Assembly (NCBI GenBank): GCA_027577415.1
Contig: JANBQS010000226.1
Span: forward strand, 1 to 25,577
Source: Coemansia sp. RSA 922
Taxonomy: Eukaryota; Kickxellomycota; Kickxellomycetes; Kickxellales; Kickxellaceae
Direction of reading: 5' to 3'
DNA length: 25,577 bases
The notes beneath the pieces were generated by a model. That model saw only the letters and a list, made by a program, of their open reading frames with translations, had not been told where the DNA came from and did no database searches. The position numbers were made by a program, and so were the translations under genes. Below, in pieces: positions 8,387-18,384 of this stretch; the stretch's first letter is position 1, and every line of letters starts with the position of its first letter.

Positions 8387-9367
8387 ATGGATTCCGACAC
8401 AAACAACACCACAACGCTGTCCGAGATTGAGGGCCTGCTTAGGCGCTTCCAGTTCAAAGAGGTGCTTAGCGACGACACAAGCTCCAAAACGATCTGGCTA
8501 CTGGGGATCAGAGCTGCCACCACCAGTACGGCCAACATCGTGGATGAGCCTATAGTTGTTGGACACAATGCAGCCATTGTTGTTCTTGAGCGCATGGCCT
8601 TCTCACCTCTGGCAATTGCTGAGGCTGGCTGCTCACTCCCTACGCTACTTGACTCAGTACTGCTAGCCACTGGTGAGCGCAACGACGTCTATGCCTGGGC
8701 TACTGGAGATGCTAGTGTTGCTGCGCTCAAGCCAGACCTCCGCATTGCGCTGACATACCCAGCCACGCAGAAGCACATTGACAAGCATCGCCGCCAGCTG
8801 CGCAAATGGGTCAGCGAGACACCAGAGCTCTATGCCCGAATCACCAAGCCATTTATTGACAGCCAGCCCACCTCCCGCGTCCAGTGGGTACACAACATTC
8901 TCTCCAAGCAGGTTGAATCAGAGCACATTGTGTTTGAGGACCCTGACCCAGACAACGGCTTTATTATTGTCCCTGACCTCAAGTGGGACGCTACCAACAC
9001 AGACAACATGTACTTGGTCGCCATTGTCCACCGCCGCGACCTGCGCTCACTGCGCGACCTTACCAGCAACCATCTGCCGCTGCTCAACAATTTACGCAGC
9101 AAGGCAGCTGTAGCTGCTAAAAAGTATGGCGTGTCGTCAGACCAGCTCAGACTATATGTTCACTATCAGCCGTCATACTACCATCTTCATGTGCACATCA
9201 CCAATGTGCTACTCGAAGGCAAAGGCATGCTTGCTGGCAGGGCGCATCTTCTGGACAGCGTTATCGACAACATTGGCAACATTGCTTCTGACTATTACCA
9301 ACGGGCCACCATTCCATACGTGCTAGGATCCAGCGACGAGCTATGGTCTCACTGGACAGTTCAGTAG
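8387..9367 (+). CDS. DCS1: Scavenger mRNA-decapping enzyme DcpS (HIT family)
   Basis: The 326-residue enzyme hydrolyses m7GpppN cap remnants left by 3'-5' mRNA decay, giving m7GMP. The N-terminal domain (about 1-120) forms the swapped dimer. The C-terminal HIT domain carries the triad H266-x-H268-x-H270 in SYYHLHVHI, with H268 as the expected nucleophile. The cap-binding stretch IIVPDLKWD is followed by AIVHRRDLRSLRDLTSNHLP, which closely matches human DcpS (PDLKWN, HRRGIRSLRDL). The frame continues 35 codons upstream of the chosen ATG, but that part is a phenylalanine- and leucine-rich leader translation; MDSDTNNTT fits the family start. A tandem stop TAG TAA ends the gene. It is downstream of FRG1 in the same orientation; each probably has its own promoter in the 141-bp gap. 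No introns. Closest yeast names are DCS1 and nhm1. Confidence 0.94.
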   Translation: MDSDTNNTTTLSEIEGLLRRFQFKEVLSDDTSSKTIWLLGIRAATTSTANIVDEPIVVGHNAAIVVLERMAFSPLAIAEAGCSLPTLLDSVLLATGERNDVYAWATGDASVAALKPDLRIALTYPATQKHIDKHRRQLRKWVSETPELYARITKPFIDSQPTSRVQWVHNILSKQVESEHIVFEDPDPDNGFIIVPDLKWDATNTDNMYLVAIVHRRDLRSLRDLTSNHLPLLNNLRSKAAVAAKKYGVSSDQLRLYVHYQPSYYHLHVHITNVLLEGKGMLAGRAHLLDSVIDNIGNIASDYYQRATIPYVLGSSDELWSHWTVQ

Positions 9368-9779
9368 TAACACGCATACAACTGGCCTTTCCATCACTGC
9401 TACATGAGCACAGCTGTTTTTCATATAGTATGTTTAGTTCTTGAGACATACGAAATATACAAACATCCTAGCAAATATATTACAGAGTAGCTGATAATAA
9501 GTGAAATGTGCTGGTTTCTAAATATAATAATAGTGCTCTTTATTGCCATTTCAAGAACCAACCTTGCCAAATTCTACATAAGCAATACTGGTTGTCATTG
9601 GTGTTGAGCTTAGGTATTTAAATATAAGAAAGTAAAGAAAAAAGCCAAAGGAGACAAGAGGCGAACTGGGGCGTGAGAAGAGTTTTACACTGAAGGCAGC
9701 ATGTCAGAAACGGAACATACCAATCAACTGTACTGCTCTACAAGGACAGGTCAGATTAGAATATTGATTTGACCATGTT
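9368..9779. other. Intergenic, AT-rich 3' flank of DcpS
   Basis: AT-rich sequence between the DcpS stop and the end of the Copia remnant. I looked for a 3' long terminal repeat and a polypurine tract next to the element end on the minus strand and saw neither. No ORF or RNA gene is supported. Confidence 0.5.
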
Positions 9780-10658
9780 TCAGTTACATCCATATAGGTG
9801 AAGACACATCGCAAATAGAGAGGGACCCAAAGATTTGGTCAAGTAGTCGGCTGCTTGGCCTGTTGAAGGAACATGCTCAAGCTCAAACATGCCTTGCTGG
9901 AAGAGGTTGTGTGGCAAACATAGCCTGCAGTGATAGTGCTTGTTGTCCTTAGTCAGTGATCCCGACCGCGCCAGTATAACCGCAGCTTGGTTGTCACAGA
10001 GTAGTGTTGGCTTGGGCATATTAATGTGTAGTTTTGTTCGAGCAAATCACAGATCCACTGCAACTCGCATACTCCAGCATTGAGAGCATAGAGCTCAGCC
10101 TCAGCAGTCGACTGTGGAATCGCAGACTTGACTTTCTTGGACCTCCAGGTTACTGGGCCACCAGCTATCTTGAAAATGTAACCAATGTTGACTGAATCGG
10201 CGCCCGAGTGGAAGTAGCTGGCATCTGTATAGCCAGTGAGAGACGACGAGTCGCTGTGAGAATAGGTAATACCCAGCTTTGCAGAATGCTTGAGGTAGCG
10301 CAATACATGCTTAGCCACATTGAGATGAACCACAGATGGCTTGGCATTGAACAAACCGAGAGTAGACACAGCATAGGCAATGTCTGGCCGAGAAACGCTG
10401 GCTAGGTACTGAAGCGATCCAACGATTGATTGATACTCCTTGATGTCGGCGAGCCTATCATCTGGTGTTGCTGGTAGAAGCTTGATCGAAGCTGGTAGTG
10501 GTCTGAGCCGGATTTGCATTTTGCATTTCTTGCTTGTCCAGTAGTCGAAGGATCGCAGACTCCTGGTTGATGCGAATCTGGCCTGGCTGCTGTACAACGT
10601 CGATACCCAGGATGGTAGTGCACAGACCCAGATCCTTTATCGCGAACTCTGCAGACAT
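9780..10658 (-). pseudogene. Copia pol fragment: RT tail and RNase H in three frames
   Basis: The first frame (10458-10658) carries FAIKDLGLCTTILGIDVVQQ, the conserved segment after the Copia RT. The second (from about 10500 down to 9953) carries YQSIVGSLQYLASVSRPDIA and the RNase H blocks LTGYTDASYFHSGADS and SAIPQSTAEAELYAL. The third (9780-10019) carries PTLLCDNQAAVILARSGS and the C-terminal HVPSTGQAADYLTKSL. RNase H acidic residues are still present, so decay is by indels more than by loss of motif. The true protein end appears to be near 9780. Confidence 0.88.
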
Positions 10659-11548
10659 GGGGCATCCTTGGTCGCTGTAATGTCAGCTGATGTAGAAGCA
10701 GCAATGAGCATGTTGTTGACATACGTAGTAACGATGCAGATGTTGCCAGAACCAGAGTGCTTGACATAGACGCCTTGGTCGGCATCCAAACACACAAAGC
10801 CCATAGAGTTGCAAAGGTGCTTCTTCAGACGCATGTTCCAAGCACGAGGTGCCTGCTTCAAACCATAGAGGGAGCGGCGCAGCTTGCAAACATGGGACTT
10901 GCAGTTGCCAGGCATACCATCTGGAATTTCAACGTAAAGGTCCTCGACAATCTCGCCATGCAGAAACGCTGTCTTAACGTCCATACTGTGAACCGAGAGA
11001 CCAAGCTGAGCAGCCAATGCAAGAATAATGCAATTCGACTTGTACTGAACAACAGGTGCAAATAGGTCATCATAGTCCAAACCAGGGCATTGCTGAAAAC
11101 CACGTACAACAAGTCTACCTTTGTAAAGAGGAGACTGTCCATCGCCACACGACTTGGTAACGAATACCCAGCGAGTTGTCAGTATGTGCATACCAGATGA
11201 ACGTGGCACTAGCTCAAAAACGCCATTGTTGTCAATAGACTCAAGTTCACTCATCACAGCCCCTTGCCACAGGCTCGACTCCCTACTGCGCATAGCAGCA
11301 CTGTAGGAAGGAGGGCCACTGACGCTGGCCGCTGCAAGAAACTCATTAATGTTCTCATCTTTGTAGTTGATGGTCTCTGTAGTCGCTTGCTGGCTCCTAA
11401 TAGCTGCAGCACGGCGAGGGCGTCCTGATCCACTAGTAGCTGGCAAAATCACTGCTGCATGGTCCGTAGGTGCTCTCTGCAACATCTGTTGCTCGACAAC
11501 AGGCTCTGTGGCCTCCATATCCCCTGTAACAGAGGCGTCATGTGTCAA
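10637..11548 (-). pseudogene. Copia pol fragment: integrase tail and reverse transcriptase
   Basis: The open stretch begins at an arbitrary ATG and contains a Ser/Arg-rich integrase tail, then the RVT_2 start LWQGAVMSELESIDNNGVFE. Copia RT blocks follow: GRLVVRGFQQCPGLDYDDLF, MDVKTAFLHGEIVEDLYVEI (first catalytic Asp kept) and SLYGLKQAPRAWN. The second catalytic block, YVDDM in active elements, is YVNNM (asparagine codons at 10712-10717), which removes both metal-binding aspartates. The frame breaks near 10650 just before the segment that continues as FAIKDLG in another frame. Confidence 0.9.
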
Positions 11549-11936
11549 CTGTTTTCTTATTTATTAAACACTACCAACTTTATCTACTTTGCCAATATCC
11601 AATATTGCATATTGGCAATGTGCTGGACAAAACAACACGACACCACATTTGCTTTACTTCTTTTAGCCTCACGCGTATTTTCACTTTGCTTACAAATAAT
11701 TGTATTTGCATTTTCCTCTTTTCTGTCTCCTTACAAACGATTACAACATGAAACTGTTGCAATACATTGTGCTCAGGCCATAGCTCTACCATATAGTATT
11801 TGCGCATATTGGCAAGTCTCCCTGTTAAATTAGAAGAATACTCTGTCACATTATTAGGAGCGGCAACTAACAGTTCCACCCAACGTTCATCAAGTAAAAC
11901 GTGATGTCTATTTGTTATAAAAATATTAAACTTATT
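11549..11936. other. AT-rich 3' flank of the ABC gene, beside the Copia remnant
   Basis: The interval has no supported ORF. It contains a long near-perfect palindrome (listed separately at 11589-11618) and another copy of its arm GCATATTGGCAA at 11804-11815. It probably holds the polyadenylation region of the ABC transporter gene. Confidence 0.45.
11589..11618. repeat. 30-bp palindrome with CCAAT-type arms
   Basis: Arms TTGCCAATAT (11589-11598) and ATATTGGCAA (11609-11618) are perfect reverse complements. The centre CAATATTG (11600-11607) is itself a palindrome, so the 30-mer is symmetric except for one C-C mismatch pair at 11599/11608. GCCAAT is the core of the CCAAT-binding complex site, but the position downstream of both neighbouring genes makes a promoter role doubtful; a cruciform or insertion footprint is equally possible. 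Confidence 0.6.
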
Positions 11937-14900
11937 CTACCTTCTTTCCTTGATGACAAATGTTAGCCAGAGGAGGGACAAGCTGAGACTTGCCAACAGT
12001 ACGCCACAAAGCACCGCCACATCCGGCCAATAGGCTAACAAATCAAAGCCAAACGAGGATATAATTGTGGCAGTCGGGATTTGAATCTCCAAGCCAAAGC
12101 GAACCTCCTCGACATGTGCATAGCGCAATTCGTTAATTGCCAAAGCTTCGTATGCCAAGTTAAACGAAGACATGCGACAAAGTGGCTGCAAGATAGCTGG
12201 AATCGACTCCTTGTTGAGAATCAGGCCACCAAATAGAAGCGAGAACAAGAGCATTATCGATGCCAAAAAGTTCGATACCACCAGCTCTTCAGCCAACAGC
12301 CCAATAAAAAACATTTGCGATGCAACTGTCAAGTTGAACAGGACGAGCGTGCTGAAGAACTTTACAAACTGGGACAATGTGGCTGCCATACCCGTCATTG
12401 GGTAGGCAATCAGAGTTAGCAGTAGAGGCGGTACGACGCGAAGTGGAATCAAGTCAAATGTAACTTTGGCAAGAAAGTAGGCCAGCGGGTCGTAGTACGC
12501 GTTTGCTCGCTCGCGCAGGTACAACAAGCGCTCTTCGGAAAAGACTAAGAGTGATGTGGTCGTACCAAATCCATAAAACGCCAGAATAAACATTAGCAAT
12601 CCCAGGCGGTTTTGCACTCCCTGGACTGTGTTGTCAAGCTGGTAGAATAGGACACCACACATAAGCCCGATGAACACGGACAGCACATAGTTTGCCAGCA
12701 TCAGTGTTGGATCGCGATATAAGTTGCGGAATATCCGAGCCGAGAGAACCTTGAACTGCTCATACAGAGTTGGACGCAGCTTGTCGTTAAATGATCGGTC
12801 AACGTGGCCACCTTGCTTGGGATTGATTAGTAGCGCCGTCAAGTCAGATAGGTTGGAGAAAATAAGTGCTATTTGCTGCGAGGGTGTGACAGGCTTGGTA
12901 TTTGGTGCGCTTCCAATCATGCTGACCATGTCAAATTTAGACGGCGTCCATTCAGCACCGATGATGTTATCAAGAGTCGCCATTATCTGGCCGTGCTGAG
13001 TACTTTCCTTGAACTTGGTGACAATTTGCGGTAAGCTGACGTCAGAGTTGTACACCAAGAAATGTGCATGCCTTGGTGCTTCTCCCTGTGCCGGCAATAG
13101 TGGTGAGTTTCTTCCAGAACCAAGTTTGGAGTCACTAGAGTCCTCTTTGACATTGCCTGCAAGAGACACTTCGCTTGGTTTGGAAAGTGGGCTCCACTCG
13201 TCATCGCTGGTATCGTCACTCACAACCTCAGACATATTGTGGCTTTCGCCATTGCCTCTTGAGCCCGGCTTGCGCTGTGATGCATACCCGGCGTTGCTAG
13301 CACTACTTACCGTCGCTTGCTGCACCAGATCGATGGAAAAGTCTGCAATATTGTATCCCTCAGGAACTGGATGACCAATGGACTCTAGATATCCAGAGAT
13401 TTCAGCCGCCGGTCCAGAGTAGCACATCTGGCCTGCGGCGAGCACAATCAGCTGGTCAAACATGCTGAATATGTCGGTACGAGGCTGGTGGATGGTACAG
13501 ATAATTGTTCGGCCATATCTGCGCGCTAATTGCGATAGGGTATCCATGACGACAAATGCGTTGTACGCATCCAATCCCGATGTTGGCTCATCCAAGAATA
13601 TAATTGAAGGCGAGGTAACCAGCTCGCATGCAATTGAAACACGCCTCATCTCACCTCCGCTGATTCCACGCGCACCATTTTTCCCAATTTTAGAATCCCG
13701 CACCGACCACAGACCTAACTCAGCCAGAACTTCGCGAACCTTCTCTTCCTTTGCCGCAACAGACAATGTTCGAGGCAACCTGAGCAAGGCTGAAGTCATG
13801 ACAGCCTCAAAGACAGTGGCAGTAGCAACATGAAGGTCCTGCTGGTCAACATAGCCCGACATGCGATGAAACTCGTCCGTCGTAACATCGCTAATTAGAT
13901 CTCGGTCGTTTATCTGAACTTTTCCGGATACCTTGCCACATTTCTCGCGGCGAGACAAGATGTCGAGTAGCGTACTTTTTCCAGCTCCCGAGGCGCCCAG
14001 AATGGCAAGAATCTCACCTGACTGGACAACTCCGGAAATATTATTCAATACCTTGACACAGCCGTCGCTTGAAGTATTGGATTCACCATGCGTTTCACCA
14101 CTGCCAGCCACAGGCCTGCTAATGGACACGAGATCAGGGCCTTGTACTGGAATAGAATAGCAAACGTCGCGAAATGAAACAGTCGTCTTTAGCGTGTTCA
14201 TCATCATGCTGCTAATCTCATTGCTCGCCTTTTTCTTGTCTGCAGACCAATGACTAGTGTCAGCTCCGGGGCCCCGTTGTTGTGGAGTAGACCCAAGTAC
14301 ACTTGGCATACTGACCGCGCTAATATCCTGTGCTAGTACCAGTTTCTGTATCAGCTTCAGTACAAGGTACACAGTTAGTATGGACGTAGCAACACCAACC
14401 AGCATATTGCTCTTGCTTGTTTCATGTGTGGTCTTTTGGTAACCCGGAATCTGGCTGTAGTGCACACATTGACCAACAGAACACATCATATTAATGGCGT
14501 CGTCTCCAATAATTGAGGTCAGTGTACGCTTAATGGCTGATTCGCGAATAAAGCAGTTACTGAACCCATCGTCGTGGCACTTGATGTCAACTGGACCTTC
14601 AATTTCGTTCAGCACAGACGAAATATCCAAACCGTAGTTGCCACACAAGAAGCGCCCGGGAATACATCTGCACTTCATTCTCTGGCAGGATATTGATGCT
14701 GTTGATGCAGCTCCCCATGTACCGATATCGCAGCTATCCAAGTCACAGTAGAATGCCTCCTTGCCATTGACCCAGAACTGTGCATCACAAGAGCTAGAGT
14801 TCTTGTTGCAGCCAAATGTCATTTTCGGTGTAACACCCTCTGGTAAGTAGCGGCCGAGGTCTTTGTTCCCGATGTAGCACTGGCCTCTTACATCGGTGAT

Positions 14901-16461
14901 TAGCTCACTTCCAGTGTAGCAGCGACCGCCTTCGCCGGTCGGGTTGAGGTTGTTGCAGGCTTCGTCTGCCAGACACACTACATGTGACAGTGTGCAACAA
15001 TTTGAATAAAATACATATGAGCAAGCCCTAGGCAAGCATAGTTGTCTAATTACACTATGCAGTATAGTAGCAATTTCAGCCACATAACATTACTTACTGT
15101 TGCAATTCCATCCACCCCAGCCGGGACTGCACTCGGTGTCCTGGTGGCAATGTCCGCTCTTGGCTGCCGGCCGCATACCCTCGTCGAGTGGGCTTAGGCA
15201 AGCTATATTGGATTTAGCAGTCAGAATAGGCAAGTAGTCAGTTGGCAGTTGAACATACACATGAACCAATCTCAAGCATGAGTTATGCTATTAACTTACC
15301 TGGAAGTAAGCAGTCTTCCCCGGTCCACCCAGGCGGGCAATTGCATCTGCCTGTAAACTGGTTGCAAGTGGAATTATGAGCACAGGTAGAGCCTGGATAC
15401 AGGCAATTGAAGCACGATGGACAGCCTTCGGGCACTCTCTTGTCGTCTGATCTTACAAAGTTACGAATTCCAAGAGCTTGAGCAATGCCAGTAAAGTTTG
15501 CCGAGTCGTTCCCATTGACAAAATCAGACAGAGCACTGGTTATACTGCGTACACCATTACTACCTATTACGCTGCCTATTGTGTCTGCAATGTTGCCTCC
15601 TTGTGCTCCGGCAGCTAGATTACCGACAAGATTGGAGATATTGCTAACATCACCCTGATTGGAGTTGCTTCCCTGAGCATATGCTGAGGCAAAGTTTCCA
15701 ACAAGCTGGTTTAATCCGGACATGTTCGCATCACCAGCTCCATTGCTAGCAATGTCATTCAGTAGTTGGGCAATCCCTAGACCGTCCAAATTTGTACCAA
15801 CACCTCCAGCGTCTCTTGGGGCTCTAGCGGGCATTCCATTTAATGCAGCAGCGCCGGCAGCGGTATTCAGGATCCCGGGAAGCCGCTGGTCGGCTAGCAG
15901 TTGGCCAACAAGTGCGGCAAGACCATTATTCAGCGCATTGTTGGCGTCTATGCTACCGAGCTCGGTGTCGATATCTAGAACCCCCTGGCGCTGCAGCTCG
16001 GCAACGGCACCCATGCCCGACATCATGATGCCCAATGTAGCTGCCATATTGCCGACTTCGTTTATGTCGATTACATTTCCCAGATTGCTTGTCAACTCTA
16101 AAACTATGGCGTTAAAGTCGACATCGCCGTTGTCATCACCAGCCATCAGGTCCAAAAGGTTGTCAAGATTAAAGATAGCAGAACCATCCGTTACGTTGTC
16201 ATTTGCATTATTTACAGGATGCTTTTTGGCAGTGTCTGCTTCCATCAGGTTGCTAGTATCCTTGTCACTGATAGCGGCCGATGTAGATGATACTTGCTCG
16301 GTGTTGACTTTGCTGATAAGTATATGATGTTCTGTACCCACATTTATGTATTCGGCCACTGCTGTACTGTCATTGTGCTCCAACTTTGTGATGGCGCCGG
16401 TAGGGCGAGTATAAGACAGGAGGAGGAGCAACAGCAAGCATGGCAAGGACCAGGTATTCAT
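11937..16461 (-). CDS. ADP1: Adp1-like ABCG half-transporter with large extracellular N-terminus
   Basis: Three exons, 15300-16461, 15098-15202 and 11937-14977, join in frame to give 1435 residues. A signal peptide (MNTWSLPCLLLLLLL) is followed by a roughly 320-residue Ala/Asn/Gly-rich luminal region. EGF-like cysteine modules come next (CNCPPGWTGEDC, ECSPGWGGWNC, then CLADEACNN onward), then a membrane segment near 612-635. The nucleotide-binding domain has Walker A GASGAGKST (about 750), signature SGGEMRRVS (about 860), Walker B IIFLDEPTSGLDA and H-loop TIHQPRTD. After an acidic Ser-rich linker there are six C-terminal membrane segments from about 1180 on. The layout, including EGF modules ahead of the ATPase, is that of yeast Adp1, but the protein is nearly 400 residues longer. 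The substrate is unknown; family members sit in internal or plasma membranes. The start at 16459-16461 has A at -3. Confidence 0.9.
14978..15097 (-). other. Intron 2 of the ABC transporter gene (120 nt)
   Basis: On the minus strand it begins GTAAGTAATG and ends CACATGTAG. Splicing joins codons in phase 1 and continues the cysteine-rich frame GGWNCN into CLADEACNN, as in Adp1. Without it the frame hits a stop right after GWNCNSK. Confidence 0.85.
15203..15299 (-). other. Intron 1 of the ABC transporter gene (97 nt)
   Basis: On the minus strand it begins GTAAGTTAAT and ends AATATAG, with a branch-like GACTGCTAAAT about 20 nt before the acceptor. Phase 1. Splicing joins GWTGEDCLLP to CLSPLDEGMRP, preserving the EGF-like cysteine spacing. 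Confidence 0.85.
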
Positions 16462-17118
16462 TGTGAAAGCACCTCTTTTATGCTGAGACTACTTTCTGCT
16501 ACAAGTGGTTGTACTCCAAAGGTCTAAAAGAGTTGTATACTAACAAGAGCAAAATAATTTGCGTGCGGAAATATCAGTGGTTGAGAGTACAAAGTTCAGA
16601 AAGACAATCAGGATTCGACAAATATGCCAAAGTAGTGGATGTGCTCTTGTAACAAGAACCCCAAAGTTAATAAGCCTAACAAAAGCTTACACGCAGGTCA
16701 CTGTCGCCTTTGAGTTTGAATACCTACTAATACTACACATCAATTGTGTAATGCGAGACGAATGGTAATATGGTAGTATGTAAAAGACGATTTTATGCAT
16801 CATGCTACTGCCGGATATTAAGCGGTGGTGGGTGTAGAAGGTAAGAGCAGTTGTGACAGGCGGCGCTGTACGACCAGAGGCGTTATTCTTAATAAAGCGG
16901 ACATTCCTGCTACTGCAATATGCGTGACAGATATAGCAAGCACCTCAGGTAGTAAATAGTACTGTGCAGCCGACTGCACTCCACAACTAGTGGTCTGCAA
17001 TCGAAATTTGATCGCTAGGCACAGTTACCAGAGTTCCAGCCAGCAAATACACAGTGTACTGACACTTTAAAGTAAAAGTATCTGAGAAGCAGTAGCATAC
17101 GCACGTTTATAAAATAGT
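16462..17118. other. Intergenic: ABC gene promoter and GH16 3' flank
   Basis: The 657 bp hold the upstream region of the minus-strand ABC gene (near 16462-16700) and the 3' flank of the GH16 gene (near 17000-17118). No ORF with recognisable content is present. I see no TATA box at a convincing distance from 16461. Confidence 0.4.
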
Positions 17119-18384
17119 CTATAAGCCGAAAAGTGCGGCTATGCTAATTGCCATGCAAATGCCGACCATGGTTCCAAGGTGCTGACTTGGCCCAGAGGAC
17201 GATGTAGAAGTTATGCCGGCCAGCCAGTTTGACAGGTCATCGGATGGGCTTACTGCAGATGATATCGACCTGCTGCTATCTAATCTGGTGGGCTGTTCAG
17301 GTTCCCGACCAAAGTTGCTCAGATTGCTGCTGGGGACAGATGAGGGAGCTGGTGGAGTGCCTGTCGTCGGTGCCAAGGTGCTTGACGCGGTCTGCGTGGC
17401 ATTAGTGTCATGCGATACGGGCATGGTAAAGTTCGAGTAGCATTGCACAGTGACAGACTTGACTGCCATGGTGAACTGCGTATCAGTTGAGTAGGTCGCC
17501 AGGCTTCCAGCCCAGGCCTGAGTCAGGCCGGGGTTGATAGAGTTGGCAGAGTCCCATATAGAAAACGACAGACGCGCAGGCTGGTCTGGGTAGTGGAACC
17601 TTTGTTCACCCTCGGCCCATGTGTCCCTGCGGTTGACTGTGCGTACAGCAAGGCCATTTGCATACCAGGTCAGCGAGTTTGGTAGCCATACAATTCTGTA
17701 CTCGATGAACGTGTCCGTTGGGTCGATTGGTAGGATAGGTGCTGCCGCTTGCGATAGCTCTAGTTGACCACTGGTATAGTAATTTGCCTGCACGCGGTTC
17801 GACGATATGCCCACCCAATCCATGTCAATGCTCGAGCCAATGCTGTCCTGCAGCTGAAGCGACGACACGACGCCTGGGGCCGTAGATCCAGAGCGAACCA
17901 CAGCCGTAATAGTTCCGTAATGTATCCATCTATAGAAAGTACAGGATGTTTGGTGTTAGTGTCAGCACATCGCAATAAATAAGTGGGGAGTGGATTTGCC
18001 ATGCACAATGAGGTATATGGATACGAGCTTTGCAGCAAGACGAAGGGACCAGATGGCTCGAAGGACTGAGCACACTTACCGCCTAAAGTAGGCCGTCGAG
18101 CCTTCATATCCACTACCATTTGGAGACCGTTTGAGTGAAAGCACCAAGCCGCCAGATTTGATAGAGGCGTGATCGGGCTGTTGCTCTGATATGAAGCTAG
18201 AGTTGGAAGAAGCGCTGATGCTGCTGCTGCTGTCAAGTGCTGAGACCAAGCTAAAATCTTCATCTAGCGCTTGGCATTTATCTGTAGGGCATATACCACG
18301 GTCGGCAGCGTTCATGCCTGTGCATGCGCCCAGCGCATGACCCATAAACAGAGAGACGACTCCAAGCAGAATGGGTGCCTTCAT
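17119..18384 (-). CDS. Crh-like GH16 cell-wall protein, probable pseudoenzyme, GPI-anchored
   Basis: Two exons (18080-18384 and 17119-17929) encode 371 residues. A signal peptide MKAPILLGVVSLFMGHALGA leads into a cysteine-containing start and a GH16 jelly-roll: TAYFRRWIHYGTITAVVRSG across the splice junction, then EYRIVWLPNSLTWYANGLAV and PARLSFSIWDSANS. These resemble fungal Crh transglycosylases, which link chitin to beta-glucan in the wall. The C-terminus is a Ser/Thr/Pro-rich stalk (about 265-345) and a hydrophobic tail typical of a GPI signal. The catalytic motif, normally E-I-D-x-E, is here S135-I-D137-M-D139: the nucleophile glutamate is Ser and the acid/base glutamate is Asp. Classical GH16 hydrolysis or transfer is therefore unlikely, and a wall-binding or structural role is inferred. 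Family assignment is good; loss of activity is a prediction. Confidence 0.87.
17930..18079 (-). other. Intron of the GH16 gene (150 nt)
   Basis: On the minus strand it begins GTAAGTGTGC and ends TTTCTATAG, with a good branch site CACTAAC about 30 nt before the acceptor. Phase 2. Splicing joins the first-exon end AYFR to RWIHYGTITAVV, restoring the continuous GH16 strand that the unspliced frame lacks. Confidence 0.88.

Larger units (their letters stand above)
9780..11548 (-). mobile_element. Degenerate Ty1/copia retrotransposon remnant (pol C-terminal half)
   Basis: About 1.77 kb of minus-strand sequence encodes the end of the integrase linker, the reverse transcriptase and the RNase H of a Copia (Pseudoviridae-like) polyprotein. 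At least three frameshifts interrupt it, near 10650, about 10500 and about 10020. Gag, protease and the integrase catalytic core are absent. No LTR pair, primer-binding site, polypurine tract or target-site duplication is visible. The left end (11548) abuts AT-rich sequence with stops in all frames. The copy is dead. It lies between DcpS and the ABC transporter gene, downstream of both, where an insertion is tolerated. Confidence 0.92.

Noticed and set aside
9368..11936. LTR pair flanking the Copia remnant
   Set aside because: Comparing the two flanks by eye gave only short matches such as CATATAGTAT; no TG...CA repeat, primer site or polypurine tract.
15722..16327. 201-codon plus-strand ORF opposite ABC exon 1
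   Set aside because: Antisense shadow of the low-complexity luminal domain; its Ala/Ser/Pro bias mirrors the sense codons.
16538..16544. TACTAAC branch-point consensus on the plus strand
   Set aside because: No plus-strand gene with donor and acceptor sites surrounds it; likely chance in the ABC promoter region.
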